The notes under the pieces are model-generated. The model was not told where the DNA came from. It ran no database searches and saw nothing but the letters and a program-made list of their open reading frames with translations. 64,000 bases of DNA from Microbacterium sufflavum. GTDB lineage: Bacteria > Actinomycetota > Actinomycetes > Actinomycetales > Microbacteriaceae. Made by a program: the position numbers and the translations under genes. The DNA is taken from positions 1,488,001 through 1,552,000 of the forward strand of contig NZ_CP078076.1 of NCBI RefSeq assembly GCF_023101165.1, given 5' to 3'. Below, in pieces: positions 52,425 through 60,995 of the stretch; the stretch's first letter is position 1, and every line of letters starts with the position of its first letter.

Positions 52425-53330
52425 ATGTCGCAACCCGTCACCTCCCGGCGCCGCGCCCGACGCGCGTCGTGGACGGGCCGCGCCCTGCTGGCGCCCGCCA
52501 TCCTCGCGATCGTGATCATCGCGATCTACCCGCTCGCCTACATCGTCGCCGCGTCGTTCTCCGACTCGTCGCTGGGGCGTCCGTTCGCGGACTGGGTCGG
52601 GTTCGACAACTTCGCGGCACTGCTGGGGGACGGGGTCACCCTCCCGTCCCTCGGCAGGTCGCTGCTCTTCGCGATCCCGTCCGCCCTGATCGCCCTCGTC
52701 GCCGGTCTCGTGGTGGCCCTGTCACTCGACGCGGCCGTCAAGGGCGGACGGATCATCCGGGTGCTGCTCCTGCTGCCGCTGATGACGCCGCCCGTGATGG
52801 CGGGCGTGATCTGGAAGCTCATGCTCGCCCCCACCGGCGGGCTGCTCAACAACATCGGTCAGTCGTTCAGCCCGGGCGCCGAGCCGTTCCTGTTCCTCGG
52901 CTCGAGCCCGGCGGCGATGGTCTCGCTGATCGTGGTCGACGCGTGGCAGTGGACGCCCTTCTGCGTGCTGCTCGTGTTCGCCGCGCTGCAGACCCTGCCG
53001 ACCGAGGTGTACGAGGCCTCGCAGGTCGACGGCGCCGGGGTGTGGCAGACGTTCTGGCGTATCACGTTCCCGCTCGTGCTGCCGAGCCTGGTCACCGTGC
53101 TGCTGCTCAAGCTCGTGGTGTCGTTCAAGGTGTTCGACCTGGTGTTCATCATGACCGGCGGCGGACCCGGCTTCGACACCACCGTCAGCAGCTTCGAGAT
53201 CTACCGCACCGGTTTGCAGACCTTCGACGTGGGGGCTGCCGCCGCGCAGACCATCGCGTTCCTGGTGCTGGTCACCATCGTCATCCTGCCGCTCAACGCC
53301 GTCCGGCAGCGCCTGCACAGGGAGAGCTGA
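52425..53330 (+). CDS. ABC transporter permease (CUT1, UgpA/MalF type)
   Basis: A 301-residue membrane protein with six helices and the EAA loop (EASQVDGAGVWQTFWRITF). The ATG at 52425 follows GAAAGGACA and removes an overlong upstream frame. It pairs with the following permease; no ATPase gene is in the operon. Confidence 0.93.
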   Translation: MSQPVTSRRRARRASWTGRALLAPAILAIVIIAIYPLAYIVAASFSDSSLGRPFADWVGFDNFAALLGDGVTLPSLGRSLLFAIPSALIALVAGLVVALSLDAAVKGGRIIRVLLLLPLMTPPVMAGVIWKLMLAPTGGLLNNIGQSFSPGAEPFLFLGSSPAAMVSLIVVDAWQWTPFCVLLVFAALQTLPTEVYEASQVDGAGVWQTFWRITFPLVLPSLVTVLLLKLVVSFKVFDLVFIMTGGGPGFDTTVSSFEIYRTGLQTFDVGAAAAQTIAFLVLVTIVILPLNAVRQRLHRES

Positions 53331-53331
53331 C

Positions 53332-54267
53332 ATGTCGCTCACACTCCGCACCTCCGACCACGCCTCCGACAGCGCGACCGTCACGCTGGTCGTGCCGGAC
53401 GCGCGCCGCCGTCGTCGCCGCAGCCGCACCTCGAGCATCTCGCGCCCCGGTCGCCCGTCCGTGCTCGTCACCGTCGTGAAGTGGGTCGTGATCCTCGTCG
53501 CGATCGTGCTCGCCCTGCTGCCCGTGCTGTACATGGTGGGCATGTCGTTCAAGAGCCCGGACGACATCCTGTCCACCCGCATCCTGCCCTCGCGTCTCGC
53601 GTTCGAGAACTGGGTCGGCGCGTTCGAGAACTGGCCCATCCTCACCTACCTGCGCAACTCCCTCGGTGCCGCGCTCGTGGCGGTGCTGGTGTCGCTCGTC
53701 GTCTCGATCCCCGCCAACTACGCCATGGCGCGGCTGCGCGCGGGCGGGAAGCAGACCCTCGGGCTGATCGTCTCCGCCTACGTCGCCCCGCCGATCGTCG
53801 CGATCATCCCGCTGTTCGTGCTGGTGCGCACCGCCGGGCTGATGGACTCCGTGATCGGGCTCGGCATCGTGGAGGGCCTGCTGCTCACCCCGGTCGCCGT
53901 GTGGCTGCTCGACGGGTTCTTCCGCGCGATCCCGTTCGAGGTCGACGAGGCCGCGCAGATCGACGGCTGCGGACCGCTGCGCACCCTGTGGGCGGTCATC
54001 CTCCCGCTCACCGCGCCCGGCATCGTCGCCGTGTCGATCATCGTGTTCATCCTCGCGTACAACGACTTCCTCATCCCGCTGCTGCTCACGCAGAGCATCG
54101 ACTCGCAGACCCTCCCGGTCGGCATCGCGCTCATGCAGGGCGGCCGCGAGGTGATGTTCGGGCAGATGGCCGCCGCCAGCCTCGCCGGCCTCATCCCGAT
54201 CTACCTGCTCGCGCTGTTCCTGCAGAAGTGGCTCGTCGGCGGGCTCACCCAGGGGAGTGTGAAGTAG
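53332..54267 (+). CDS. ABC transporter permease (CUT1, UgpE/MalG type)
   Basis: A 311-residue partner permease. It carries a long basic N-terminal extension (about 45 residues) before helix 1 and an EAA loop FEVDEAAQIDGCGPLRTLWA. It starts two bases after the first permease stop. Last gene of the LsrK/LsrF operon. An MsiK-like ATPase encoded elsewhere is presumably used. No clear terminator is seen in the 120 bp after it. Confidence 0.93.
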   Translation: MSLTLRTSDHASDSATVTLVVPDARRRRRRSRTSSISRPGRPSVLVTVVKWVVILVAIVLALLPVLYMVGMSFKSPDDILSTRILPSRLAFENWVGAFENWPILTYLRNSLGAALVAVLVSLVVSIPANYAMARLRAGGKQTLGLIVSAYVAPPIVAIIPLFVLVRTAGLMDSVIGLGIVEGLLLTPVAVWLLDGFFRAIPFEVDEAAQIDGCGPLRTLWAVILPLTAPGIVAVSIIVFILAYNDFLIPLLLTQSIDSQTLPVGIALMQGGREVMFGQMAAASLAGLIPIYLLALFLQKWLVGGLTQGSVK

Positions 54268-54388
54268 CCCGAGTGGTTCGGTGCGGCCCGTGTGCGGGGT
54301 CGAGTGCGGGGTCGGAGACGTGCCGGGCGGGGTGGTCCGGGGTTCGTCTGTGAGGCCGCGACAGGGGCGGAGCGGGGGATGGATCGCG

Positions 54389-54892
54389 TCAGGGGGCGGG
54401 GCGGCGCGCGATCGAGATCGAGTCGGCGGCGGCGAGGCGTCGGAGGTGGGCCGTGATGCGGGCCCGGAGATCGTCGTGCTGCGGTCCGAGGCGGGTGGCG
54501 GCGTCGTGCCAGTTCGAGGGGTCGTAGCGCCAGACGGGCCAGGACCTCAGGTCGGGCGCTTCCCACTCGTAGCGGGGCCAGATGTGGGCGTGGACGAAGG
54601 CGTCGGTGTTGCCGAGGATGTCGATGTTGATGCGACGGAACGCCGGATCGACCTCTCGGCAGGCGTGTTCCACGGCCGTGGCGAGGAGGTCGACGGCGGC
54701 GAGGAACCGTACCCGTTCCTCCCGCGGCAGGTCCGCCAGCGCGGTGGCCTCCGGATCCGTGCCGAGCAGCACGCAGTAGCCGGGGAGGAACTGCACATCG
54801 CCGATCACCGCGTAGCCGCCGGGCAGTTCGGCGAGCAGCGTCGGGTTCTCTCCCCGCGCGGCGGAGCGGATGCGGTCGTCACGCCAGTCCAT
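54389..54892 (-). CDS. HIT-family hydrolase-like protein
   Basis: A 167-residue protein of the histidine-triad superfamily. The active-site segment is NTDAFVHAHIWPRYEWE: the second and third His of the triad are kept, but the first is Phe. This variation is common in diadenosine-tetraphosphate-hydrolase-like members, so activity on dinucleotide or nucleotide-phosphate substrates is possible but uncertain. The ATG at 54892 has TAGCAT seven bases upstream. It is divergent from the HNH protein. Confidence 0.85.
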   Translation of the reverse strand: MDWRDDRIRSAARGENPTLLAELPGGYAVIGDVQFLPGYCVLLGTDPEATALADLPREERVRFLAAVDLLATAVEHACREVDPAFRRINIDILGNTDAFVHAHIWPRYEWEAPDLRSWPVWRYDPSNWHDAATRLGPQHDDLRARITAHLRRLAAADSISIARRPAP

Positions 54893-55037
54893 GCCGCCGA
54901 TGCTATCGACGGGTGCTCCGGCGGGGACGATCGGGTCGCGAGGGCGTGGTCTGCGAGCTCGTTCCGTCGGGCGCCACCGTGCGGTTCGTGGAGGGCGTCG
55001 GTGGCCTTCTCGCCAGTCCGAAATCCCGGTTCTCGAT

Positions 55038-55053
55038 TCGAACAAAGATACGA
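55038..55053 (+). promoter_or_regulatory. SOS-box-like site at the 13E12 HNH gene promoter
   Basis: TCGAACAAAGATACGA matches the actinobacterial LexA consensus TCGAAC-N4-GTTCGA at 10 of 12 specified positions. It lies over the -35 region of the leaderless promoter (TAGAAT at 55073-55078, six bases before the ATG). From memory of published M. tuberculosis work, several 13E12 genes are LexA-controlled. Confidence 0.6.
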
Positions 55054-55072
55054 AACTCGCCGCCGTCGACGG

Positions 55073-55078
55073 TAGAAT
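55073..55078 (+). promoter_or_regulatory. -10 box of leaderless HNH gene
   Basis: TAGAAT with a six-base gap to the ATG at 55085, again the leaderless spacing. Confidence 0.55.
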
Positions 55079-55084
55079 CGGGGC

Positions 55085-56455
55085 ATGTCCACACTCTCCG
55101 GTTTGCACGAGGCGATGTCCCGCCTCGACGCCGCGTGGGGTGGCGCGGGCGATCCGATGGACCTGAACCGCGAGCAGTTGATCGCGGTGAACGACGCGAT
55201 CGGCGTGCTGCGGAGACGCCTCGACGCGGTGCACGTGTCGGTGGGAGCGGGCATCGCGCGGGAGTCGCGGCCTGAGCTCGGTGCCGGCAGCCTGGCGAAG
55301 CATCAGGGCTATCGGAACCCGGCGAGGCTGATCGCCGCGACGACCGGAGTCTCGACGGGAGAGGCGGCGCGACTGGTGGCGGTGGGCGAGGCCACGGCCC
55401 CGCGCGCCGACCTCCTGGGGCAGCGACTGCCGGCGAAGTACCCGTCCGTGCGGGAGGCGTTGGCTGCGGGTGCGCTCGGTGCGCCGGCGGCCGCGCTGAT
55501 CGTCGCGATGCTCGACCGGTGCCGCGTGGCCGTGGGTGCTGCTCGGGTGGCGGAGGCCGAGCGGGTGCTGGTGGAGCAGGCGGCGGGGTTGTCGGTGGAT
55601 GAGGTGCGGCGGTTGGTGGTGCGGGCGGAGGCGTGGGTCGATCCGGATGGGGTGGAGCCGCGGGCGGAGGAGCAGCGCTCGCGTCGGTCGTTGACGCTGT
55701 TCGAGCGTGACGGGATGGTTCATCTGAACGCGGTGCTGGATGCGGAGACGGCGGCGCCGGTGGTGGCGGCGATCCGGGGGTTCGTGTCGGCAGCGTTCGC
55801 GGCGCGTCAGGAGGCGCCGGATGCGGGGGCGCCGGATGCGGACCGTCGTACGGTGCCGATGATCCAGGCGGATGCGTTGGCGGCGTTCGCGGGGCACGTG
55901 CTCGGGTGTGCGGCGCGGTTGCCGCTGGCCGGGGCGACGGTGGTGGTGCGGGTGGGTCTGGGGGATCTGGAGGCCGGGTCGGGGTCGGCGCAGGTGGACG
56001 GGATCGATCAGCCGGTGAGCGTCGGGGCGGTGCGGCGGATGGCGGCGGGCGGCGGGGTGATCCCGTGTGTGCTCGGCGGGGGCAGTGAGGTGTTGGACTG
56101 GGGGCGGGAGAAGCGGTTGTTCACCCGGGCGCAGCGGCTGGCGTTGGTGGAGCGGGACGGGGGGTGTGCGATGTGCGGGTTGCCGCCGGAGATGACGAAG
56201 GCGCATCACATCCGGTGGTGGTCGCGCGACCGCGGGCCGACGGATCTGTCCAACGGGGTGCTGCTGTGCGAGACGTGTCACCATCGCATCCACGACAACG
56301 GGTGGGACATCCACATCGACAGCGGAGAACGCGGCAGTGGTGGCGGTGGTAGCGGCGGCGGGATGGCGAGGGTGTGGTTCGTGCCTCCGCGGTACATCGA
56401 CCCCGCACGCACGCCTCGGCTCGGTGGGCGGGCCCGCTTCGACATCGCCGCCTGA
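55085..56455 (+). CDS. 13E12/DUF222-family HNH protein
   Basis: A 456-residue protein with an N-terminal DUF222 region (about residues 20-340, helical) and a C-terminal HNH nuclease motif, CAMCGLPPEMTKAHHIRWW at about 361-379 followed by LLCETCHHRIHDNGWDI, including the zinc-ribbon Cys pairs. This repeat family occurs in many copies per actinobacterial genome; its role is unknown, perhaps in DNA repair or mobile DNA. The second half uses more GTG and TTG codons in homogeneous runs than its neighbours. Confidence 0.9.
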   Translation: MSTLSGLHEAMSRLDAAWGGAGDPMDLNREQLIAVNDAIGVLRRRLDAVHVSVGAGIARESRPELGAGSLAKHQGYRNPARLIAATTGVSTGEAARLVAVGEATAPRADLLGQRLPAKYPSVREALAAGALGAPAAALIVAMLDRCRVAVGAARVAEAERVLVEQAAGLSVDEVRRLVVRAEAWVDPDGVEPRAEEQRSRRSLTLFERDGMVHLNAVLDAETAAPVVAAIRGFVSAAFAARQEAPDAGAPDADRRTVPMIQADALAAFAGHVLGCAARLPLAGATVVVRVGLGDLEAGSGSAQVDGIDQPVSVGAVRRMAAGGGVIPCVLGGGSEVLDWGREKRLFTRAQRLALVERDGGCAMCGLPPEMTKAHHIRWWSRDRGPTDLSNGVLLCETCHHRIHDNGWDIHIDSGERGSGGGGSGGGMARVWFVPPRYIDPARTPRLGGRARFDIAA

Positions 56456-56536
56456 CGGGTGTTCGGGTGGTGGGGTGGGCTCCGTGGGCACGACGCTTCG
56501 ACGCTTCGACGCCGTGGGATGCGCGACGCGAGCCGG

Positions 56537-57265
56537 TCAGCGGCTGCGGCCGACTCCGGCGGCGCGCAGGCGATCAGCGATCAGGATGCCGAGGGCGGTG
56601 GCGGCGACACAGCTCGCGAGTGTGATCGCGAAGAAGAGCAGCTGCACCGGAAGGGTGAAACCGCCCAGGTCGAACGACGCCCACGCGAGCAGGGGATACA
56701 CGACCCCCACCACCACGGCGCCGACGTAGTGCAGCCACGTGCCCCAGTAGCGCCACATCACGAACAGGAACGGCAGCTCGGTGAAGGCCGCCCACCACAG
56801 GTTCGTCGCCACGCTGCCGAAGCCGTACCCGGAGAACGGCACGATCACGAGCCCGGCCAGCAACCCGACCAGCAGACCCACGAGCGGCGCGCGCAGCAGG
56901 CGCAAGGCGATCACCGACGGCAGCAGCCACAGGCCGGCGAGAGCGACGCTCACGAACGGCAGCCCCGGGAACAGGATCGTCGACACCCAGTTCGCGGGAG
57001 CGAGCAGCAGCCCGCCGGCCACGCCCAGCGCGGCGCACGTCAGCAGCAGCGCCGTCGGGAACCGGAAGCGCCGTCGTCTGCCGGAGACACCGCCGTGCGG
57101 CGCGCTCATGCGAGGGGTACCGAGGTCCGCGGGTTCCGGCGCGTTCGTGTGATCGGGTCCGCCATCCGTAGCTTCCGGCGCGCTCGTGTGATCGGGTGCG
57201 CCGTCCGTAGTTTCCGGCGCTTTCGCGTGATCGGGTGCGCCGTCGGCCGTATCCTGAGCGCTCAT
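56537..57265 (-). CDS. ECF transporter S component (YkoE-like), second copy
   Basis: A membrane protein of the ECF substrate-binding (S) type, about 190 residues in its core: six helices from FPTALLLTCAALGVAGGLLLAP to the RLRAAGVGR end. Two starts compete. ATG 57265 overlaps the SIP stop (ATGA) and adds an Asp/Thr/Pro-rich repeat extension (242 residues). ATG 57109 gives the core alone (190 residues). The extension is encoded by a 39-bp repeat array. It is the last gene of the iron-box operon and would form a second specificity module for the same ECF motor. Confidence 0.8.
   Translation of the reverse strand: MSAQDTADGAPDHAKAPETTDGAPDHTSAPEATDGGPDHTNAPEPADLGTPRMSAPHGGVSGRRRRFRFPTALLLTCAALGVAGGLLLAPANWVSTILFPGLPFVSVALAGLWLLPSVIALRLLRAPLVGLLVGLLAGLVIVPFSGYGFGSVATNLWWAAFTELPFLFVMWRYWGTWLHYVGAVVVGVVYPLLAWASFDLGGFTLPVQLLFFAITLASCVAATALGILIADRLRAAGVGRSR
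57134..57250 (-). repeat. 39-bp tandem repeat (3 copies) at the SIP / S-component junction
   Basis: Units begin at 57134, 57173 and 57212 (plus strand TTCCGGCG and GTGATCGGGT). They encode a 13-residue motif like TDGAPDHTSAPEA. The GCGCTCATGCGAGGGG sequence that contains the S-component start and SIP stop occurs twice, at about 57103 and 57259, flanking the array. Confidence 0.85.
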
Positions 57266-58137
57266 GCGAGGGGTTCCGACGCGGCCTCGCGGGCGGCCTT
57301 CGACGCGGGCGACGCCGCGCCGACCTTCCAATACCCGCAGAAGCTCACGGCGTTCTTGTCCACGCCGCGCTCGCCGACGAGGAGCCTGCGGGCACCGGTG
57401 GCCAGCGACTGCTCCCCGGCCGCATAGGCGTGGAAGGGCGCGCTCGGAAGCTCGCTCCGGCCCAGCGCCTCCAGGGCGAGAGCACCGGGCGCCGCGTCGT
57501 GGGGGCGCACGATCCAGACCACGTCGAGCCCCGGAGGGCACGGGAAGTCCAGGGCGTCGTCCTCGGCCGGCACCTCGACGATCGCGGTACCGGTGGCGTG
57601 CGCCGGCAGCGAGGCGGCGATCCCGGCGATTGCGGGCAGCGCGGTCTCATCGCCGACGAGCACCACGCGATCAGTCCCCCGCTGCGGGTTGAACGTGAGG
57701 CCCTCGTCGATGATGAGCACGTGCTCGCCGGGCTCGCAGGTCTCCGCCCACCGCGACGCCGGGCCCGCCGTGCCGTCGGCCGCAGAACCGTGCAACACGA
57801 AGTCCACGTCGATCTCCGCCCCCGCCTCGGAGGTCGCCGTCCGGAAGGCGCGCACCGTGTAGTTGCGCATCACGGGCCGCTCGCCGTCGGGGATGCGCAG
57901 GAACTTGAGGTAGCCGAACATCTTGTTCGCCTTCGCCGGCACCCGGTCGAGACCGGCCTCGCCGCCGATGGGCAGGAACAGCCGGAACCACTGGTCGTAC
58001 CCCATCGGGCGGAACCGGTCGATCTCACCGGCGCCGAGCGTCACACGGATCCAGTGCGACGAGAGCCGTTCAGAGCGCAGCACGGTGAGGTGCAGGAGTT
58101 CGGTCGTCTCGGGCTTGACCATCTTGCTGAATGCCAT
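57262..58137 (-). CDS. Siderophore-interacting protein (SIP), FAD-binding ferric reductase-type
   Basis: A 291-residue flavoprotein. FAD-binding pieces are DQWFRLFLPIGG and RNYTVRAFR, the family motif RxYT with the FAD-contacting Arg/Tyr/Thr. The NAD(P)H domain has VVLVGDETALPAIAGI. The C-terminal AYAAGEQSLATGARRLLVGERGVDKNAVSFCGYWKVG is the SIP signature (GYW). SIPs reduce ferric siderophores inside the cell to release iron. Its neighbours are ECF transporter genes rather than a FecCD importer. TGAAAGGC precedes the ATG. Confidence 0.93.
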   Translation of the reverse strand: MAFSKMVKPETTELLHLTVLRSERLSSHWIRVTLGAGEIDRFRPMGYDQWFRLFLPIGGEAGLDRVPAKANKMFGYLKFLRIPDGERPVMRNYTVRAFRTATSEAGAEIDVDFVLHGSAADGTAGPASRWAETCEPGEHVLIIDEGLTFNPQRGTDRVVLVGDETALPAIAGIAASLPAHATGTAIVEVPAEDDALDFPCPPGLDVVWIVRPHDAAPGALALEALGRSELPSAPFHAYAAGEQSLATGARRLLVGERGVDKNAVSFCGYWKVGAASPASKAAREAASEPLA

Positions 58138-58147
58138 GGAGTGCCTT

Positions 58148-58981
58148 TCAGGAGAGGGGGAGCTGCCAGGGGAAGAAGACGAGGAAGATCGCCGCCGAGG
58201 TGAGGAGCATCGCCACGGTGAACACGGTGTCGCGCACGCGGAACGGCACCAGGTGCCGCTCGGTCCGCGTCGGATGCGCGCCGAACGCCCGGGAATCCAT
58301 CGCCAGGGCCACGCGCTCGGCATGCCGGATGGCCCCGGCGAGCAGCGGCACGATGTACCCCCAGCCCCGGGCGATGCGGGAGAGAGGACCGCGCCCGCCG
58401 TGATAGCCGCGCACCCGGTGCGCCGCGCGGATCACCGCCAGCTCGTGCCCGAACCGCGGCACGAAGCGGAACGCCGCCAGAGCCGTGTACCCGATGCGGT
58501 ACGGCACCCGCAGCTGCTGCACGCTCGCCCGCACCAGGTCGGAGCCGCTGGTCGTGAGGCCGGCCACCAGCGCCAGCGCGACGATCGCCCCCAACCGCAG
58601 CGCGGTGGCCGCACCGATCGTGAGCGCGCCGCTGTACAGCCTCCAGTCGCCCACCGAGAGCAGCGCCGGGGTGCCGTCGACCCGTGCGACATCGACCCAC
58701 AGCGAGAACCCGACGGTGACCGCGAGCATCCCCAACGGCAGGCCGAGCAGCAGCAGCGCGAGCAGCCGCCCGGTGACCCTGGCTCCGGACAGGATCAGCA
58801 CGTACGCGAGCGCGAGGAACGCGGCGGGCGTCGCGAGATCGCGCACGAACACGAGCAGCACCATCCCGGGCGCGAACCCCGCGACCTTCGCGAGCGGGTT
58901 GAGCGCATACAGGAACTGGTGCGGCGCCGTCGCGGTGAGACGCGCGTACGGGTCGAACGCGGTGCCGGTGCTGCCGCTCAC
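58148..58981 (-). CDS. ECF transporter transmembrane component (EcfT)
   Basis: A 277-residue membrane scaffold of the ECF motor. EcfT coupling-helix motifs are IRAAHRVRGYHGGRGP and VALAMDSRAFGAHPTRT; these Ala-Arg-Gly-like boxes dock into the ATPases. The GTG at 58981 overlaps the ATPase stop (GTGA), so a longer frame is not needed. The SIP gene follows after about 10 bp. Confidence 0.9.
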   Translation of the reverse strand: MSGSTGTAFDPYARLTATAPHQFLYALNPLAKVAGFAPGMVLLVFVRDLATPAAFLALAYVLILSGARVTGRLLALLLLGLPLGMLAVTVGFSLWVDVARVDGTPALLSVGDWRLYSGALTIGAATALRLGAIVALALVAGLTTSGSDLVRASVQQLRVPYRIGYTALAAFRFVPRFGHELAVIRAAHRVRGYHGGRGPLSRIARGWGYIVPLLAGAIRHAERVALAMDSRAFGAHPTRTERHLVPFRVRDTVFTVAMLLTSAAIFLVFFPWQLPLS

Positions 58982-60963
58982 GACGACGCCTCCGGGTCCG
59001 GAGCGGGGGCGGGTGCGGGGGTGGGCGCGGGGGGTGCGGGTGCAGGTTCGGATGCGGGTGCAGGGGCGGGCGCTGATGCGGGTGCGGATGCGGGTGCGGA
59101 TGCGGGTGCGGATGCGGGTTCGGATGCGGGTGCAGGGGGCGCCGGTGCGGGGGATCCGGGTGCGGATGCCGGGGATGCGGATGCCGGGGTCGCGGGTGCG
59201 GGGGATCCGGATGCCGGGGGTGCGGCGGCGGGTGCGGATGCGGATGCGATCGGTGCGGGTGCGGCGGTGCGTGCGGGGGACTCCGCGGTGAGACCCGCGG
59301 CGGCGAGCACGCGCTGCACGTCGGGGAGGCGCAGGCCCGCGTCGGTGAACACCGCGGGGTCGGCGAACAGCTCCGCGGTCGGCCCGGCGGCGTGCACCCG
59401 GCCGTCCGCGAGCACGACCGTGTGCGTGGTGTGCTCGGCGACCAGCGAGAGGTCGTGCGTGACCAGCACGATCGTGGTGCCCTCCGCGCGCAGGGTCCGC
59501 AGCAGGGCGAGCAGTTCGGTGGCGCGCGCGCGATCCTGGCCGAACGTGGGCTCGTCGAGGGCGAGCACCCGGGGTCGTGTGATCAGGGCGGTGCCGACCG
59601 ACAGCCGCCGCTTCTCGCCGCCCGACAGCAGGAACGGGTGCACGTCGGCCTTGTGCGTCAGCCCGAATCGGTCGAGCATCTCGGCGACCCGCGCCGCGAT
59701 CTCGTCGTCCGTCACGTGCCGCAGCCGCAGGCCGTGGGCGAGCTCGTCGAACACGGTCGCCGCGATGAACTGGTGCTCCGGGTTCTGGAACACGAAGCCG
59801 ATGCGGGCGGCGAGATCCCGCGGGGAGGCGGTGCCCGGATCGATGCCGTCGACCGACACCTGCCCCTTCGGCGGCGGCACCACACCGGCGAGCGCCTGGA
59901 GGAGCGTGGTCTTGCCCGCCCCGTTCGCCCCGACGATCGCGGTGAGGCTGCCCGCGGGCAGATCGAGGTCCACCCCGTGCAGGATCTCGGTGCGCCGTCG
60001 CTTCACCGTGAGCCCTCGCGTGCGGATGATCGACTCGCCGGGCCGGTTCGCGGCGGCGCCGGGACCGTCGGGACCACCGGGATATCCCTGAACGTCGGGC
60101 ACGGCGTCGCGCACAGCGAGCGCCGTCGCGAGCTCGTCCGGGGTCAGCGGCAGCGGATCGAACCGGTGCTCCCGCTCCCGCAGGCGCAGCGCCGCGAGGG
60201 TGGCCCCCGGCAGCCACACGCCCATCGCGAGCAGCTCGTCCGCGTGCGCCCTGATCGTCTCCGCGGCCGGTCCGTCGAACGCGACCCGCCCCTCCCGGTC
60301 GAGCACGATCGTTCGGGTCACGAAGGCCATCGCGGCGTCGAGGTTGTGCTCCACGAGCAGGATCGCGCGATCCCCAGCGGCCACCACCTCCGCGAGCGCG
60401 GCGTACACGTCGTCGATGCCCTGCGGATCGAGGTTCGCGGTGGGCTCGTCCAGCACGATCAGCGGCGACCCCATCGCGAGGGCGCAGGCGATCGCGAGCC
60501 GCTGCCGCCCGCCGCCGGACAGGTGGTCGGGGTTGTCGTCGCGGCGGTCCCACAGGCCCACGCACCGCAGCGACTCCGCGACGCGCTCCCGCACCACCTC
60601 GACGGGGAGCAGCAGGTTCTCGGGCCCGAACGCCACCTCGTCGTACACGGTGCCCGTGACGATCTGCGCGTCCGGGTCCTGGAACACCATGGCCACGTGC
60701 GTGCTGAGCGTCGCGGTCGCGGTGTCCGCGGTGTCGAGCCCGCCCGCCTCGACCGTGCCGGTCATGGTCGCCGGGAGGGCGTGCGGGATGAGGCCGTTGA
60801 GCGCCAGGGTGAGCGTGGACTTCCCGGAGCCGGACGGACCGAGCAGCAGCACGACCTCGCCGGGCCGGATGTCGAACGACACATCGCGCGGCGAGGGGTG
60901 CGCGGCACCGGCGTGGGTGAGCGAGAGCTCGCGCACGCGGAGGAGGGGCGCGGATGGGCGCAC
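58978..60963 (-). CDS. Fused dual ECF ATPase (EcfA-EcfA, YkoD-like) with Ala/Pro/Ser-rich tail
   Basis: A 661-residue protein with two ABC domains. Domain 1: Walker [10 protein letters not shown] at 42-50, LSGGGRQRL at 149-157, LIVLDEP at 168-174. Domain 2: Walker A GANGAGKTT at 345-353, signature LSGGEKRRL, LALDEPTFGQD. The C-terminal 105 residues are a disordered stretch of APASAPAS repeats without counterpart in the family. The fusion, together with EcfT and S components, fits the YkoEDC-like layout. The GTG start is 33 bp downstream of an iron box. Confidence 0.92.
   Translation of the reverse strand: MRPSAPLLRVRELSLTHAGAAHPSPRDVSFDIRPGEVVLLLGPSGSGKSTLTLALNGLIPHALPATMTGTVEAGGLDTADTATATLSTHVAMVFQDPDAQIVTGTVYDEVAFGPENLLLPVEVVRERVAESLRCVGLWDRRDDNPDHLSGGGRQRLAIACALAMGSPLIVLDEPTANLDPQGIDDVYAALAEVVAAGDRAILLVEHNLDAAMAFVTRTIVLDREGRVAFDGPAAETIRAHADELLAMGVWLPGATLAALRLREREHRFDPLPLTPDELATALAVRDAVPDVQGYPGGPDGPGAAANRPGESIIRTRGLTVKRRRTEILHGVDLDLPAGSLTAIVGANGAGKTTLLQALAGVVPPPKGQVSVDGIDPGTASPRDLAARIGFVFQNPEHQFIAATVFDELAHGLRLRHVTDDEIAARVAEMLDRFGLTHKADVHPFLLSGGEKRRLSVGTALITRPRVLALDEPTFGQDRARATELLALLRTLRAEGTTIVLVTHDLSLVAEHTTHTVVLADGRVHAAGPTAELFADPAVFTDAGLRLPDVQRVLAAAGLTAESPARTAAPAPIASASAPAAAPPASGSPAPATPASASPASAPGSPAPAPPAPASEPASAPASAPASAPASAPAPAPASEPAPAPPAPTPAPAPAPDPEASS
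58985..59270 (-). repeat. Hexanucleotide-like coding microsatellite in the ATPase tail
   Basis: Runs of GGTGCGGATGCG-type units (plus strand) encode Ala-Pro-Ala-Ser repeats at the end of the fused ECF ATPase. Unit length and composition favour slippage, so length probably varies between strains. Confidence 0.85.
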
Positions 60964-60995
60964 GGCAGGTCCCGGGCTCGACGGAGGGTGTGCCT

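Noticed and set aside
55029..55045. GGTTCTCGATTCGAAC as a possible tRNA T-arm
   Set aside because: No acceptor stem or anticodon arm can be formed from the flanking sequence; the site fits a LexA-like box better.
57134..57250. CRISPR-like array (regular 39-bp repeats)
   Set aside because: The repeats are contiguous, in coding frame and without spacers; no cas genes are nearby.
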